Shown here piece by piece: positions 1-7,469 of a DNA stretch of 63,845 bases. The translations under genes and the position numbers were made by a program. Below the pieces are notes generated by a model. It worked only from the letters and a program-made list of their open reading frames with translations, made no database searches and was not told where the DNA came from. Origin of the DNA: Streptomyces sp. NRRL S-337 (GTDB lineage Bacteria > Actinomycetota > Actinomycetes > Streptomycetales > Streptomycetaceae); assembly GCF_000720175.1 (NCBI RefSeq), contig NZ_JOIX01000063.1:1-63845 (forward strand). The letters are read 5' to 3'. Position 1 is the first letter of the stretch. Each line of letters opens with the position of its first letter.

Positions 1-2
1 GC

Positions 3-95
3 CAGCTCTGTGACTGGCTCGACGCCCAGGACCCCAAGGTCCTCACCGACCTGCGCCGACTCGGCGTCGGGCAGCAGTTCACCGGACGCGGCTGA
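3..95 (+). CDS. C-terminal end of an unrecognised protein (cut by window edge)
   Basis: An open frame enters from the left edge and ends at a TGA after about 30 codons. The visible residues include LCDWLDAQDPKVLTDLRRLG. I do not recognise the family from this fragment. Codon use (G or C in nearly every third position) is like real Streptomyces genes, which is the only reason to list it. Confidence 0.35.
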   Translation, partial: QLCDWLDAQDPKVLTDLRRLGVGQQFTGRG

Positions 96-126
96 CGGCC
101 ACGGCAGGAATGCGAGGGGCAGTCCC

Positions 127-432
127 ACCACCAGGTCGCATACCTGCCGGACCGGCGCGGTCGCGCTGCTGCTCGGGTGGGGAAGCGCGTACGGCGCCGT
201 CCCCGTCGCGTCCCGGACCTGGTTCGCCCGCTCCGCCCCGCAGGCCCCGGAGGCCGCCTCGGTGCTGTTCACCGCGACCTTCCAGGCCACCCTTGCACTC
301 GGCGCACTGCTCGGCGGTGTGGTGGTGGACCGTACGTCCGCCTCGACGGTCATGACGTGGGGCGGGGCGGTCGCCGTGCTCATGGCGCTGGTGGTGTGGG
401 GGCACGGGGTCAGAGGGAGCGAGCGGACCTGA
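127..432 (+). pseudogene. Remnant of an MFS efflux transporter (C-terminal end)
   Basis: The last 90 or so codons of this frame look like the C-terminal transmembrane region of a drug/sugar-type major facilitator transporter: a helix ending GSAYGAVPVASRTWF, then PEAASVLFTATFQATLALGALLGGVVVD and a last hydrophobic helix. A whole MFS protein is about 400 residues with 12 helices; here the first nine or so are missing. Upstream of the homologous part the frame encodes low-complexity sequence with no ribosome binding site, and another gene ends just before. I infer a decayed or truncated transporter gene, not an active one. Confidence 0.55.
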
Positions 433-459
433 GCACCGCAGGCGGGGCGAGGGGAGCGC

Positions 460-1173
460 CTATGCCGCGGGGTGGTTGAGCAGGGTCAGATAGTGGCTGA
501 GGTGGGTGGCCGCGGTGAGCATGGCGAGGCCCTGGGTGGTGAGCTTGTGCTGCCAGTCGTCCAGGGCGGTGGCCAGGGTGTCGGTGTCGCCGGCCGTCCG
601 GATCTGCTGGACCACGGTGGAGATGTGGTCCAGCAGGTAGCCGCCGCGCCTGAGGAGGTGGGCGAACTCGGCGTCGCGGATGTCGCCCGGACCGTAGCTG
701 CGGTGGCCGGTGAGCGGGTCGCGGGCGGGGGTGAGGATGCCGGCGTCCTCCCAGTTGCGCAAGGTGGCCGGGGTGACGCGGAGTTGGTGGGCGAGTTCGC
801 CGATGGTGCGGGTGGCGGGGGCTGTCGAGGGGTCCGTGGTGGCGTCCCCCGCCGCCGTCAGGTGATCGACCGCTTTCCGCACCGCGTCGAGGGTCTCCCG
901 GTCGCGGAGCAACTGGCTGTGGCCGCGGTCGATGAGCACCAGGGCGTCGTCGAGGGCGTCGCGGTGGAGTGCGTTCATGATCTGGCCGCCGGCCGCGTGC
1001 CCGTAGGCCGGGACGAGGGAGAGGAAGGCGCGGAGCGCTGCCGCATGCACCTCGGTGTAGATGCGGTAGCCGCTGGCCGTGCGCTCCGCGGGCGGGAGGA
1101 AACCGTCCCGTTCGTAATTGCGGACCGCCTGGGTCGAGAGGCCGTGCTCGCGCGCGAGGTCGGAGGGGCGCAT
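460..1173 (-). CDS. MerR-type regulator with two HTH domains (TioE-like)
   Basis: A 237-residue protein with two separate MerR-like winged-helix units: one at residues 1-45 (LAREHGLSTQAVRNYERDG) and one at about 125-185 (LAHQLRVTPATLRNWEDAG). The tandem arrangement matches what is annotated in Streptomyces as the TioE family. The start was set at the ATG that begins the first HTH; an in-frame extension upstream gives a non-homologous leader reaching into the divergent gene. It is divergent from an erythromycin-esterase-like gene with a perfect 7-bp inverted repeat between them, so it probably controls that gene and itself. The ligand is unknown. Confidence 0.85.
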   Translation of the reverse strand: MRPSDLAREHGLSTQAVRNYERDGFLPPAERTASGYRIYTEVHAAALRAFLSLVPAYGHAAGGQIMNALHRDALDDALVLIDRGHSQLLRDRETLDAVRKAVDHLTAAGDATTDPSTAPATRTIGELAHQLRVTPATLRNWEDAGILTPARDPLTGHRSYGPGDIRDAEFAHLLRRGGYLLDHISTVVQQIRTAGDTDTLATALDDWQHKLTTQGLAMLTAATHLSHYLTLLNHPAA

Positions 1174-1230
1174 GGTTATCACCTGTTGGAGACTTTGGGG
1201 GAAGCCGATCGTGCAGCGGAGCGGCACGCG

Positions 1231-1258
1231 CTTGAAAAGTATCAACCGTGCTTTCAAG
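1231..1258. promoter_or_regulatory. Inverted repeat, candidate MerR-family operator
   Basis: CTTGAAA and TTTCAAG form a perfect 7-bp inverted repeat separated by 14 bp, placed in the 100-bp gap between the divergent regulator and esterase genes. MerR regulators bind pseudo-palindromes inside promoter spacers, so position and symmetry fit. The promoter elements themselves are not clear. Confidence 0.5.
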
Positions 1259-1274
1259 GTTACGATTGAGGCTC

Positions 1275-2456
1275 ATGAGTCAGGATCTTCGCGACTTCGT
1301 GAGTACGACATGTGAGCTGCTGGCGCTCGGTGAGCCGACGCATCTGGAGCCCGCCTTCGGGCGGATCCGCAACGAGCTGTTCGGTCAGCTGGCCGACCAC
1401 GGGTTCCGGTCGATCGCCCTCGAAATCGATCGGGTGGCCGCCCTCACCGTGAACGACTTCGTCCAGGGCGGAGCCGGAACGCTCGACGCGGTGATGACGG
1501 AGGGCTTCTCCAGCGACTTCGGAGAGCTGCTCGCCAACCGGCAACTCATCGCCTGGATGCGCGAGTACAACGAGAACCGGCCGGAAGCGGAGCGCTTGGC
1601 CTTCCACGGCTTCGATGCCGAGATGGAGAACACCAGCGCACCCAGCCCGCGCGGCTATATCGAGTACGCCCGCGACTACCTGGGGCTCGACCCCGGCGAT
1701 GACCTCGCGCGCCTCGCCGGGGAGGACGAACGGTGGAGCCGCGCGGAAGCGATCCTGGACCCGGCGATGTCGGTCGGTGACTCGGCCGGGGCGGAGCGGC
1801 TGCGGACGCTCGCGGACGACATGCTCACCTCGCTCCATGCGCGCGCCCCGGGGCTGATCGCGGCGACCTCACGTGCCGAGTGGTCGAGGGCCAGGACACA
1901 CCTCACCGCCGGCCTCGGCCTGTTGCGCTACCACAAGCAGGCGGCGCAGCGCATCGACGAGAGCGCACGGATCTCCCGTCTGCTCGCCACCCGGGACGCG
2001 CTGATGGCGCAGAACCTCCTCGACATCCGGAGCATCGAGGCCCCACGGGGACCGACCCTGGTCTTCGCCCACAACCTCCACCTGCAGAGGAACCCGAGCA
2101 GCATGCGGATGGCGGACATGGACCTCGACTGGTTCTCCGCCGGCGCCATCGTGGGGTCCCTGCTGGACGAGCGGTACACCGTCGTCCTCAGCAGCCTGGG
2201 CAGGAGCGACACCCTCGGGCTCCGGGAGCCGGCGGCGGACACCTACGAGGCGATCCTGCAGGGCCGTATCACCGGCTGGGGGCTGACCGCGGCCGGTGCG
2301 GTCACCGCTGCCACCACGGCGACTCCGGTCCGTACGCGGACCGATACCACTCCCCAGCAGGGGTACTTCCCGCTCGATCAGGCGAGCCTCGACGCGGCTG
2401 ACGCGATCCTGCACGTCAGCGACGGCCCGACCGCCGTGCGGCCGTTCCGCCCGTAG
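1275..2456 (+). CDS. Erythromycin esterase family protein
   Basis: A 393-residue protein of the EreA/EreB superfamily. The N-terminal part has the family signature GEPTHLEPAFGRIRNELF followed by SIALEIDR, which supply the His and Glu used in catalysis in this family; a second conserved stretch is HGFDAEMENTS. EreA and EreB hydrolyse the macrolactone ester of erythromycin, but most actinobacterial homologues have unknown substrates, so macrolide resistance should not be assumed. The chosen ATG has a GAGG just upstream and lies clear of the operator; an earlier in-frame start would overlap it. It is probably regulated by the divergent MerR protein. A strong hairpin follows the stop. Confidence 0.85.
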   Translation: MSQDLRDFVSTTCELLALGEPTHLEPAFGRIRNELFGQLADHGFRSIALEIDRVAALTVNDFVQGGAGTLDAVMTEGFSSDFGELLANRQLIAWMREYNENRPEAERLAFHGFDAEMENTSAPSPRGYIEYARDYLGLDPGDDLARLAGEDERWSRAEAILDPAMSVGDSAGAERLRTLADDMLTSLHARAPGLIAATSRAEWSRARTHLTAGLGLLRYHKQAAQRIDESARISRLLATRDALMAQNLLDIRSIEAPRGPTLVFAHNLHLQRNPSSMRMADMDLDWFSAGAIVGSLLDERYTVVLSSLGRSDTLGLREPAADTYEAILQGRITGWGLTAAGAVTAATTATPVRTRTDTTPQQGYFPLDQASLDAADAILHVSDGPTAVRPFRP

Positions 2457-2516
2457 GGGCGTGGCGCCGGGTGTGACGAGGGGGATCCGGCGCCGCGCCC
2501 GTACGTCCTGCCGGTT

Positions 2517-2543
2517 GCCGGTGACCAGCTGCTGGTCACCGGC
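2517..2543 (+). terminator. Hairpin terminator after the esterase gene
   Basis: GCCGGTGACCAG and CTGGTCACCGGC are perfect 12-bp arms around a 3-nt loop, 60 bp past the esterase stop. There is no T-run, as is usual for streptomycete terminators. Confidence 0.8.
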
Positions 2544-2611
2544 GGCCGCCTGGCTCCTGCACATCGCAAAATTGCGCGCTTGCGCATAAAACTCCCCGGA
2601 GTGTGCAAGAT

Positions 2612-2638
2612 GCCTGCCGTATACGGGACACGGCAGGC
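2612..2638. repeat. Small inverted repeat in the 320-bp gap before the next gene
   Basis: GCCTGCCG and CGGCAGGC are separated by 11 bp. The rest of the gap (to 2779) is AT-richer than the surroundings and probably carries the promoter of the small membrane protein downstream; I see no gene in it. Confidence 0.45.
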
Positions 2639-2779
2639 CAATGAGCGGGCCCACGGTAAACAGTGAAATGGGCAGCGGAACAAGGCAGTTCGGCCCACGC
2701 TCAGAGAGATCTTGGAACCGATATGAAATCGCAGGTTCAACAGAGGTTTTGGGTACTCGGGCGAGGCAAGTAAGGGGGC

Positions 2780-3145
2780 ATGAACAGCCCTCATGAACAC
2801 ATGCCGGTAAACGACAATTACGGCCCCTATAACGTTAATCCCGACATCCACCGGCGCAGCCGGGACGGCTCCGGGGCACACCGGACGGCCCTGGTCATCC
2901 ACACGATCGCGGACATCGCCGCAGGCGTTCTGGGCCTGTGGATCCTGCTGTACCTGCTGGAGGCCAACCGGGGAAACGTCTTCGTCGGATTTGTGCACGG
3001 TTTGGCCGACTGGCTCGCCGGCTGGTCCCAGGACATCTTCACCATGGACACCGAAGGACTGCGGGTATTCCTCAATTTCGGTCTGCCCGCGGTGATTTAC
3101 CTTCTGCTCGGCCACGGGATCGCCGCACGGATACGCCGCCTCTGA
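2780..3145 (+). CDS. Small two-helix membrane protein, unknown function
   Basis: A 121-residue protein with a polar, Asn-rich N-terminus (about 35 residues) and two predicted membrane helices at about 45-63 (IADIAAGVLGLWILLYLL) and 98-115 (LNFGLPAVIYLLLGHGIA). Between them is a Trp-containing amphipathic loop (GLADWLAGWSQDIF). The ATG is preceded by AAGGGGG. It stands alone and is convergent with the TerD-nuclease gene. I do not recognise a named family; similar short inner-membrane proteins are common in streptomycetes. Confidence 0.75.
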   Translation: MNSPHEHMPVNDNYGPYNVNPDIHRRSRDGSGAHRTALVIHTIADIAAGVLGLWILLYLLEANRGNVFVGFVHGLADWLAGWSQDIFTMDTEGLRVFLNFGLPAVIYLLLGHGIAARIRRL

Positions 3146-3173
3146 CCCGAAAATTCCCGACGGCGGGCACCGA

Positions 3174-5192
3174 TTACGCCCGGCATCTTGTCCCCCCGCG
3201 TTCGAGGTGGGCGATGACATCGGCATGGAATCGGTCCACGGCATTGTCGACGCTGCGGATGAAGCCCGACTCGGCATTGCCGCGGCCGCTGCCCATGCTC
3301 TTGAACAGCGACAGGCGGAAACCGGTGATCTGCGCACCGTCCTTCGGCAGGATGTCGGCGGGCTCGGGGCGCAGTCGCTCCAACGTCCCGCGCGGACCCG
3401 TACCGGGACCGTCGACGAGGGTTTCGATGTGCAGATCCGCCGGCGCCGCCGCGAGCCGGCGGATCAGCCGCTTGACCCCGGTGAGCGGATAGCCCTGCTC
3501 GGTCGCCGCCACCTCGATCGACGTGCGCAACTTGCCGGTCCGCAGATCCGCCGCGAGCGTGAGGGGGCCCGGCGTGTCCTCGATGCGCAGTTCGGCCTGC
3601 AGCCGCCCCTCGGAACACAACTGCTCGGCCAGAACGGCCCGCCGGGCTCGGGGATCGGTGCCGCGCCGGGCACGCTGAACGGGCAGGACCTTCCGACCGA
3701 GTTCTCCGCCCAGCCGCAGACAGACCTGCCGGACCAGCCGCTCCCAGCTCTCGACCACCTCGACGGCGTGCCGATCCCCCTGGCACAGCGTCTCGTCGTC
3801 GATGGCGTTGCGTACCGGCACCCATGCGGAGCCCATGTTCTGGAAGCCGTGGCAGCCCGAGTTCTCGTGCTGGAGGTAGTGCAGCAGTTCCTGGAGCAGC
3901 CAGGCATGGGCGGCATTGCCGACGCCCTCGTGGTGGATCAGCATCTGCGCCTGGTGCGCCACTTCCGCCCAGGACAGGTGCCACAGGGCGACCTTGTGTT
4001 TGCGCCGGCCGTCCGTCTTCACGTCGACCAGCGGGCTGCCTTCCAGCGCCACGTCGTTGGTCAGGGTGATCACCGCCTCGTAACCGCGCCGGGCGGCGAT
4101 GTCCAGGTACGCCTGCACCTGCTCCGCCTTGAGCGGGTGGCCGTTCGTCTTCGTCTCGATCAGCGCGGTCCACAACTTGCCGGCGCGTTCCACCCGGACG
4201 ACCCCGTCCGGGCGCTTGGGAGCGTCCCCGTGCGGCAGCGACACCTCGGTGAACGTCTCCATCCGGCCAGCGGGTGCGCCGAAGGCCGCCGTGAGGCGCC
4301 GGCCGAACTCCGGTACCTGGGCCATGACGGCCAACAGCACGGAAGTGGCCCGCACTTCGCGCTCGCGGTCGCTCCTGAGAGCCGATACGGGGAAGAGCCG
4401 GGCCGCCCGCCAGGCGTCGTTCTCGGCGAGCGGTTTCTTCGACTGCTGGGGAAGCGTGATCTTCTTGCGGGCCGTGCGGGGCCGGGTGGCCTTCTTCCGC
4501 TCGGCCGAGGTGGGGCTCCCGGCCGGGGTGAGTGTCTTGGCCGGCGCGGCTCCTGGTCCGCTCGCGGGCGCCCTGGGGGCCGGAACGGGAACGGCTTCCG
4601 CAACCACCTCGCCCTCGGCCGCCTCGCCCTCGGCCGCATCCGCCGCGTCGTCCTCGATGTTCACCCCGAAGTCCGTCGCGAGACCGGCGAGGCCGGAGGC
4701 GTAACCCTGGCCGATGGCCCGGAACTTCCATTCCCCGGCCCGCCGGTAGAGCTCGCCGAAGAGGAAGGCGCTCACGTCTCCGGCGTCTTCGGCGGTGAAC
4801 TGGAGCACGTCCTCGCCCGCACCGTCGGCCAGCGTCAGATGCAGGTCATTGAGGTCCCCGAACCGGGCGCCGCCGTAGCGGCTCGCGGCCACGACCACCC
4901 GCTCGATCTCCGGCGGAATTGCCTCCAGGTCGAAGCTGATGCGGTCCTCGTTCCCGTCCCCGGCCGGCGTCTTGCCGAGGAGTTGGACGCTGCCGTCCGG
5001 AGCGACGGGGTGGTTGTAGAAGTAGAAGTCGACGTCGCTGCGCACCTTGCCGTGCTCGTTCAGAAGGAGCACGGAAACATCCGCATCACCTTCCCCGGAA
5101 GTGCTGCTCCACCCCAGGCGCATCAGCACGGAACCGACATTCTCGCTCAGCACCGACAAGCCGACATTCGCACCCTTGAGCATCTTGCGCAT
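3174..5192 (-). CDS. TerD-domain protein fused to a PD-(D/E)XK nuclease-like domain
   Basis: A 672-residue protein in three parts. Residues 1-180 are a TerD domain: GDGNEDRISFDLEAIPPE (the Ca-binding, acid-rich part) and the family end FGELYRRAGEWKFRAIGQGY. Residues 183-255 are an Ala/Pro/Lys linker. From about 260 on is a different domain with RPDG (Asp329) followed by TALIETKTNGHPLKAEQ (Glu346, Lys348), the Asp...Glu-X-Lys pattern of PD-(D/E)XK nucleases; the following helix also fits that fold. TerD proteins act in tellurite and general stress responses with Ca-dependent behaviour; nuclease partners of Ter systems have been proposed in the literature. Nuclease activity here is inferred from motif order only. 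The start has GGGGG at good spacing. Confidence 0.8.
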   Translation of the reverse strand: MRKMLKGANVGLSVLSENVGSVLMRLGWSSTSGEGDADVSVLLLNEHGKVRSDVDFYFYNHPVAPDGSVQLLGKTPAGDGNEDRISFDLEAIPPEIERVVVAASRYGGARFGDLNDLHLTLADGAGEDVLQFTAEDAGDVSAFLFGELYRRAGEWKFRAIGQGYASGLAGLATDFGVNIEDDAADAAEGEAAEGEVVAEAVPVPAPRAPASGPGAAPAKTLTPAGSPTSAERKKATRPRTARKKITLPQQSKKPLAENDAWRAARLFPVSALRSDREREVRATSVLLAVMAQVPEFGRRLTAAFGAPAGRMETFTEVSLPHGDAPKRPDGVVRVERAGKLWTALIETKTNGHPLKAEQVQAYLDIAARRGYEAVITLTNDVALEGSPLVDVKTDGRRKHKVALWHLSWAEVAHQAQMLIHHEGVGNAAHAWLLQELLHYLQHENSGCHGFQNMGSAWVPVRNAIDDETLCQGDRHAVEVVESWERLVRQVCLRLGGELGRKVLPVQRARRGTDPRARRAVLAEQLCSEGRLQAELRIEDTPGPLTLAADLRTGKLRTSIEVAATEQGYPLTGVKRLIRRLAAAPADLHIETLVDGPGTGPRGTLERLRPEPADILPKDGAQITGFRLSLFKSMGSGRGNAESGFIRSVDNAVDRFHADVIAHLERGGTRCRA

Positions 5193-5692
5193 ATGGCCCC
5201 CAGATTGCGTACCGCCGCGCCGGGACCGAATCCCGCCGGCCCCCTGTACGGCGTGTGCGCTACGTCACATACTCGCCATGTGCAGGGAACCCTAGCGGGG
5301 CGAGCGCGGACAGGGCGGTGAAGTGCGGAAACTCAGGGTTTTTGGATCTTGGAGGTGGTGGCGTGGAGGAAGGAGTGACTCCTCTTGTGCGGAATGGAAT
5401 TACCGATCCGTTGGCGGAAACCCGAGTTTTGGCCAATTAGGACCGGCGGGGGCCGCTCGGGTGGGCGGGGGTCTGACCTCCGGGTCATTGGCTGAGGGGT
5501 GCGGGCCGGTGGCTGGATGGTGAGGGGTGTGGGCGCTGCGGGCGACTCGGGGTGGGGCGGTTCACCTGGGGGTTCGGGGAGTACTGCCGAGTATGCGGGG
5601 TGTGGCGTAATTCACTCGACCCAAAGCGTCACTCTGCGACCATCAACGCCTACGAAAAACCGGCCATACGGACTGCCGTGGGGGGAGTGGCC
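5193..5692. promoter_or_regulatory. 500-bp divergent intergenic region
   Basis: This gap between the TerD-nuclease gene (leftward) and the Crp/Fnr gene (rightward) must hold both promoters. No open frame in it has a good ribosome binding site. The sequence includes an AGGGAACCCT palindrome near the left gene; no clear -35/-10 pair could be assigned. Confidence 0.4.
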
Positions 5693-6403
5693 ATGGGGCT
5701 GCTCGGCGACGAGCTGGCTTTTGCGCGGGCTCTGACAGCCCAGGAGAACGAGAGCGTGATGGCCTGCGGAAGCCGGAAGCGCTATGCGGCCGACGCCCAT
5801 CTCCTGACGGAGGGCGACCGGTCCAGTCACGTAATGATCATTCTGCGTGGCTGGGTGACCGTTTCCGTGGCCACGGACCGCGGTGCCACCCGGCTGATAC
5901 TCGGCCTGCGCGGCCCCGGTGAACTCCTCGGGGAGATGGCCGCGTTGGACAACCATCCCCGCAGCGCCACCGTGCGCGCCCTGGGGCCGATCGAGGCCCA
6001 GGTCATCTCCGGCGACGCGTTCCGTCGCTTCCTCGCCCTGCACCCGCGGGTCAGCGGACTGGTGATCCGCCAGCTCACCTTCCGGCTCCGCAGCGCCGAC
6101 CAGGAGCGGTCCGCGCTCGCCTCGCTCACCGTGTTGCAGCGACTGGCCACCCGGCTCAGCGAGTTGTCCCGGGTCGAGCCCGCCGGCCCCTACGCCCCGC
6201 CCGTACCCGGCCGTTCCAGACCCGGGACCGTCGTCCACCTGGCCCAGGACGAGCTGGCGGCCACCGTGGGGGCCACCCGCGAAGCCGTCGCCAAGGCCCT
6301 GCGGCTGCTGCGTACGCAGAAGGTCGTGCGCACCGGCAACCGGATGGTGGAGATCCTCGACCCCGCGCTGCTCGCCCTCCTCGCCGAGGGCCACCAGGAG
6401 TGA
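5693..6403 (+). CDS. Crp/Fnr family transcription regulator with cNMP-binding domain
   Basis: A 236-residue cytoplasmic regulator. Residues 15-130 form a cyclic-nucleotide-binding fold with an intact phosphate-binding cassette, PGELLGEMAALDNHPRSATV, in which the Glu and Arg that contact cyclic nucleotide are both present. The C-terminal 60 residues are a winged helix (LAQDELAATVGATREAVAKAL is the HTH). The ATG is preceded by GGGGGGAG; longer frames upstream lack a site. Immediately downstream on the same strand is a class III nucleotidyl-cyclase-like gene, so this protein is a plausible receptor for its product and a plausible regulator of the array. That link is inference from adjacency. Confidence 0.9.
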   Translation: MGLLGDELAFARALTAQENESVMACGSRKRYAADAHLLTEGDRSSHVMIILRGWVTVSVATDRGATRLILGLRGPGELLGEMAALDNHPRSATVRALGPIEAQVISGDAFRRFLALHPRVSGLVIRQLTFRLRSADQERSALASLTVLQRLATRLSELSRVEPAGPYAPPVPGRSRPGTVVHLAQDELAATVGATREAVAKALRLLRTQKVVRTGNRMVEILDPALLALLAEGHQE

Positions 6404-6567
6404 ACGCGGCGCACCGGAGCGCGGCGCGGACGGGCCTGGCAGGGGGGGCAGACATGACGAGCAGAGCGCACGCCCGGCGTGTGTAAACGGCTACAGACGG
6501 CCTCGGTCCCGGGCCGGAAGCTGATGGGGACGGCAATCGAACAGAACGGCAGGACAGGGGGCTCGGG

Positions 6568-7464
6568 GTGGACGACGACGCGAGGGATGTCGCGGAGGCG
6601 CACTACGAGTTGGTGATCAGCGTCGACGCCCGGCGTTCCGGGGAGTACGACGACGCGGAGAAGCCGCAGATGCGCGCCCGGATCTACCGGGTCCTGGAAA
6701 CGGCGTTCAGCCACGCCAAGGTGGCGCGGGACGCGGTCCACATGGAGGACCGCGGCGACGGCGTACTGCTGTCGGTGGCCGGCCGGGTCTCGGTGACCCG
6801 GCTGCTCGGCCTGTGGATGGTCGAGGTGCGCGAGAACCTGCGGGAGGAGAACCGCGGCCTGCGGGTCCCCCTGGGGCTGCGGGTGGGCATGCACGTCGGC
6901 CCGGTGCGGCGCGACGACCGGGGGGTCAGCGGGCGCGCGGTCGACCTGGCGTGCCGGCTGGCCGACTCCCCCGTCGGGCGGCAGCTGCTGGACGCCGAGC
7001 GGGCGGACCTCGTGCTGGTGGTGTCCGAGTCGCTGTACGAGGACGTGGTCCGCAGCGGCGGCAAGTTCATCGAGCCGACGCGCTACTCCCGGGCCCGGCT
7101 GGCGCTCAAGGAAGGCGCGGTCAACGCCTGGTTCCACCTTCCCGGACGGGACGCACCGGCGATACCGGACGGCCTCGATCCGGGCGAGGGGCGGGCCCGC
7201 ACGGTGGCGGACACATGGGGGGAGGGCGGCAAGGCGGCCGGCGTGGGCGGCCACGACGGATCGGACCACCACGACGACGGCCACCACGACGAGGACGACA
7301 TCGAGGACCAGGACGTCGACCGCGGCGGGGACGCGCGGGGCGGCAGGTCCGGCGGTGACCGGTACGTCGTCCGGGGCGACATGTCCCGGAATCACGACAA
7401 CGTCTACCAGCAGGGCGTGCACATCGGGCGGATCACCGGTGACGCCGAGCGGCGGAAGGGCTGA
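6568..7464 (+). CDS. Class III nucleotidyl cyclase-like protein with C-terminal signalling-type motif
   Basis: A 298-residue protein opening the nine-gene array; the GTG start follows ACAGGGGG. Residues 10-195 follow the order of class III cyclase homology domains: ELVISVDARRSG (first metal Asp), MEDRGDGVLLSV (second metal Asp), LRVGMHVGPVRRDD and SGRAVDLACRLAD. The last motif keeps the Arg but has Asp where active cyclases usually have the transition-state Asn, so activity is uncertain. Residues 200-270 are His/Asp/Gly-rich linker. The C-terminus carries NVYQQGVHIGRITG, which resembles amyloid signalling motifs of bacterial NLR partners and a segment of the next protein. By analogy with Pycsar systems it may make a cyclic pyrimidine signal; not shown here. 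Confidence 0.75.
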   Translation: MDDDARDVAEAHYELVISVDARRSGEYDDAEKPQMRARIYRVLETAFSHAKVARDAVHMEDRGDGVLLSVAGRVSVTRLLGLWMVEVRENLREENRGLRVPLGLRVGMHVGPVRRDDRGVSGRAVDLACRLADSPVGRQLLDAERADLVLVVSESLYEDVVRSGGKFIEPTRYSRARLALKEGAVNAWFHLPGRDAPAIPDGLDPGEGRARTVADTWGEGGKAAGVGGHDGSDHHDDGHHDEDDIEDQDVDRGGDARGGRSGGDRYVVRGDMSRNHDNVYQQGVHIGRITGDAERRKG

Positions 7465-7469
7465 GGCAC

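Noticed and set aside
10..432. A complete small gene starting at the left edge
   Set aside because: Only the last third matches MFS transporters; the first third overlaps the end of another gene in a different frame and is low-complexity.
1275..2456. Macrolide resistance gene
   Set aside because: Family membership is clear, but most actinobacterial members have not been shown to hydrolyse macrolides, and nothing nearby points to macrolides.
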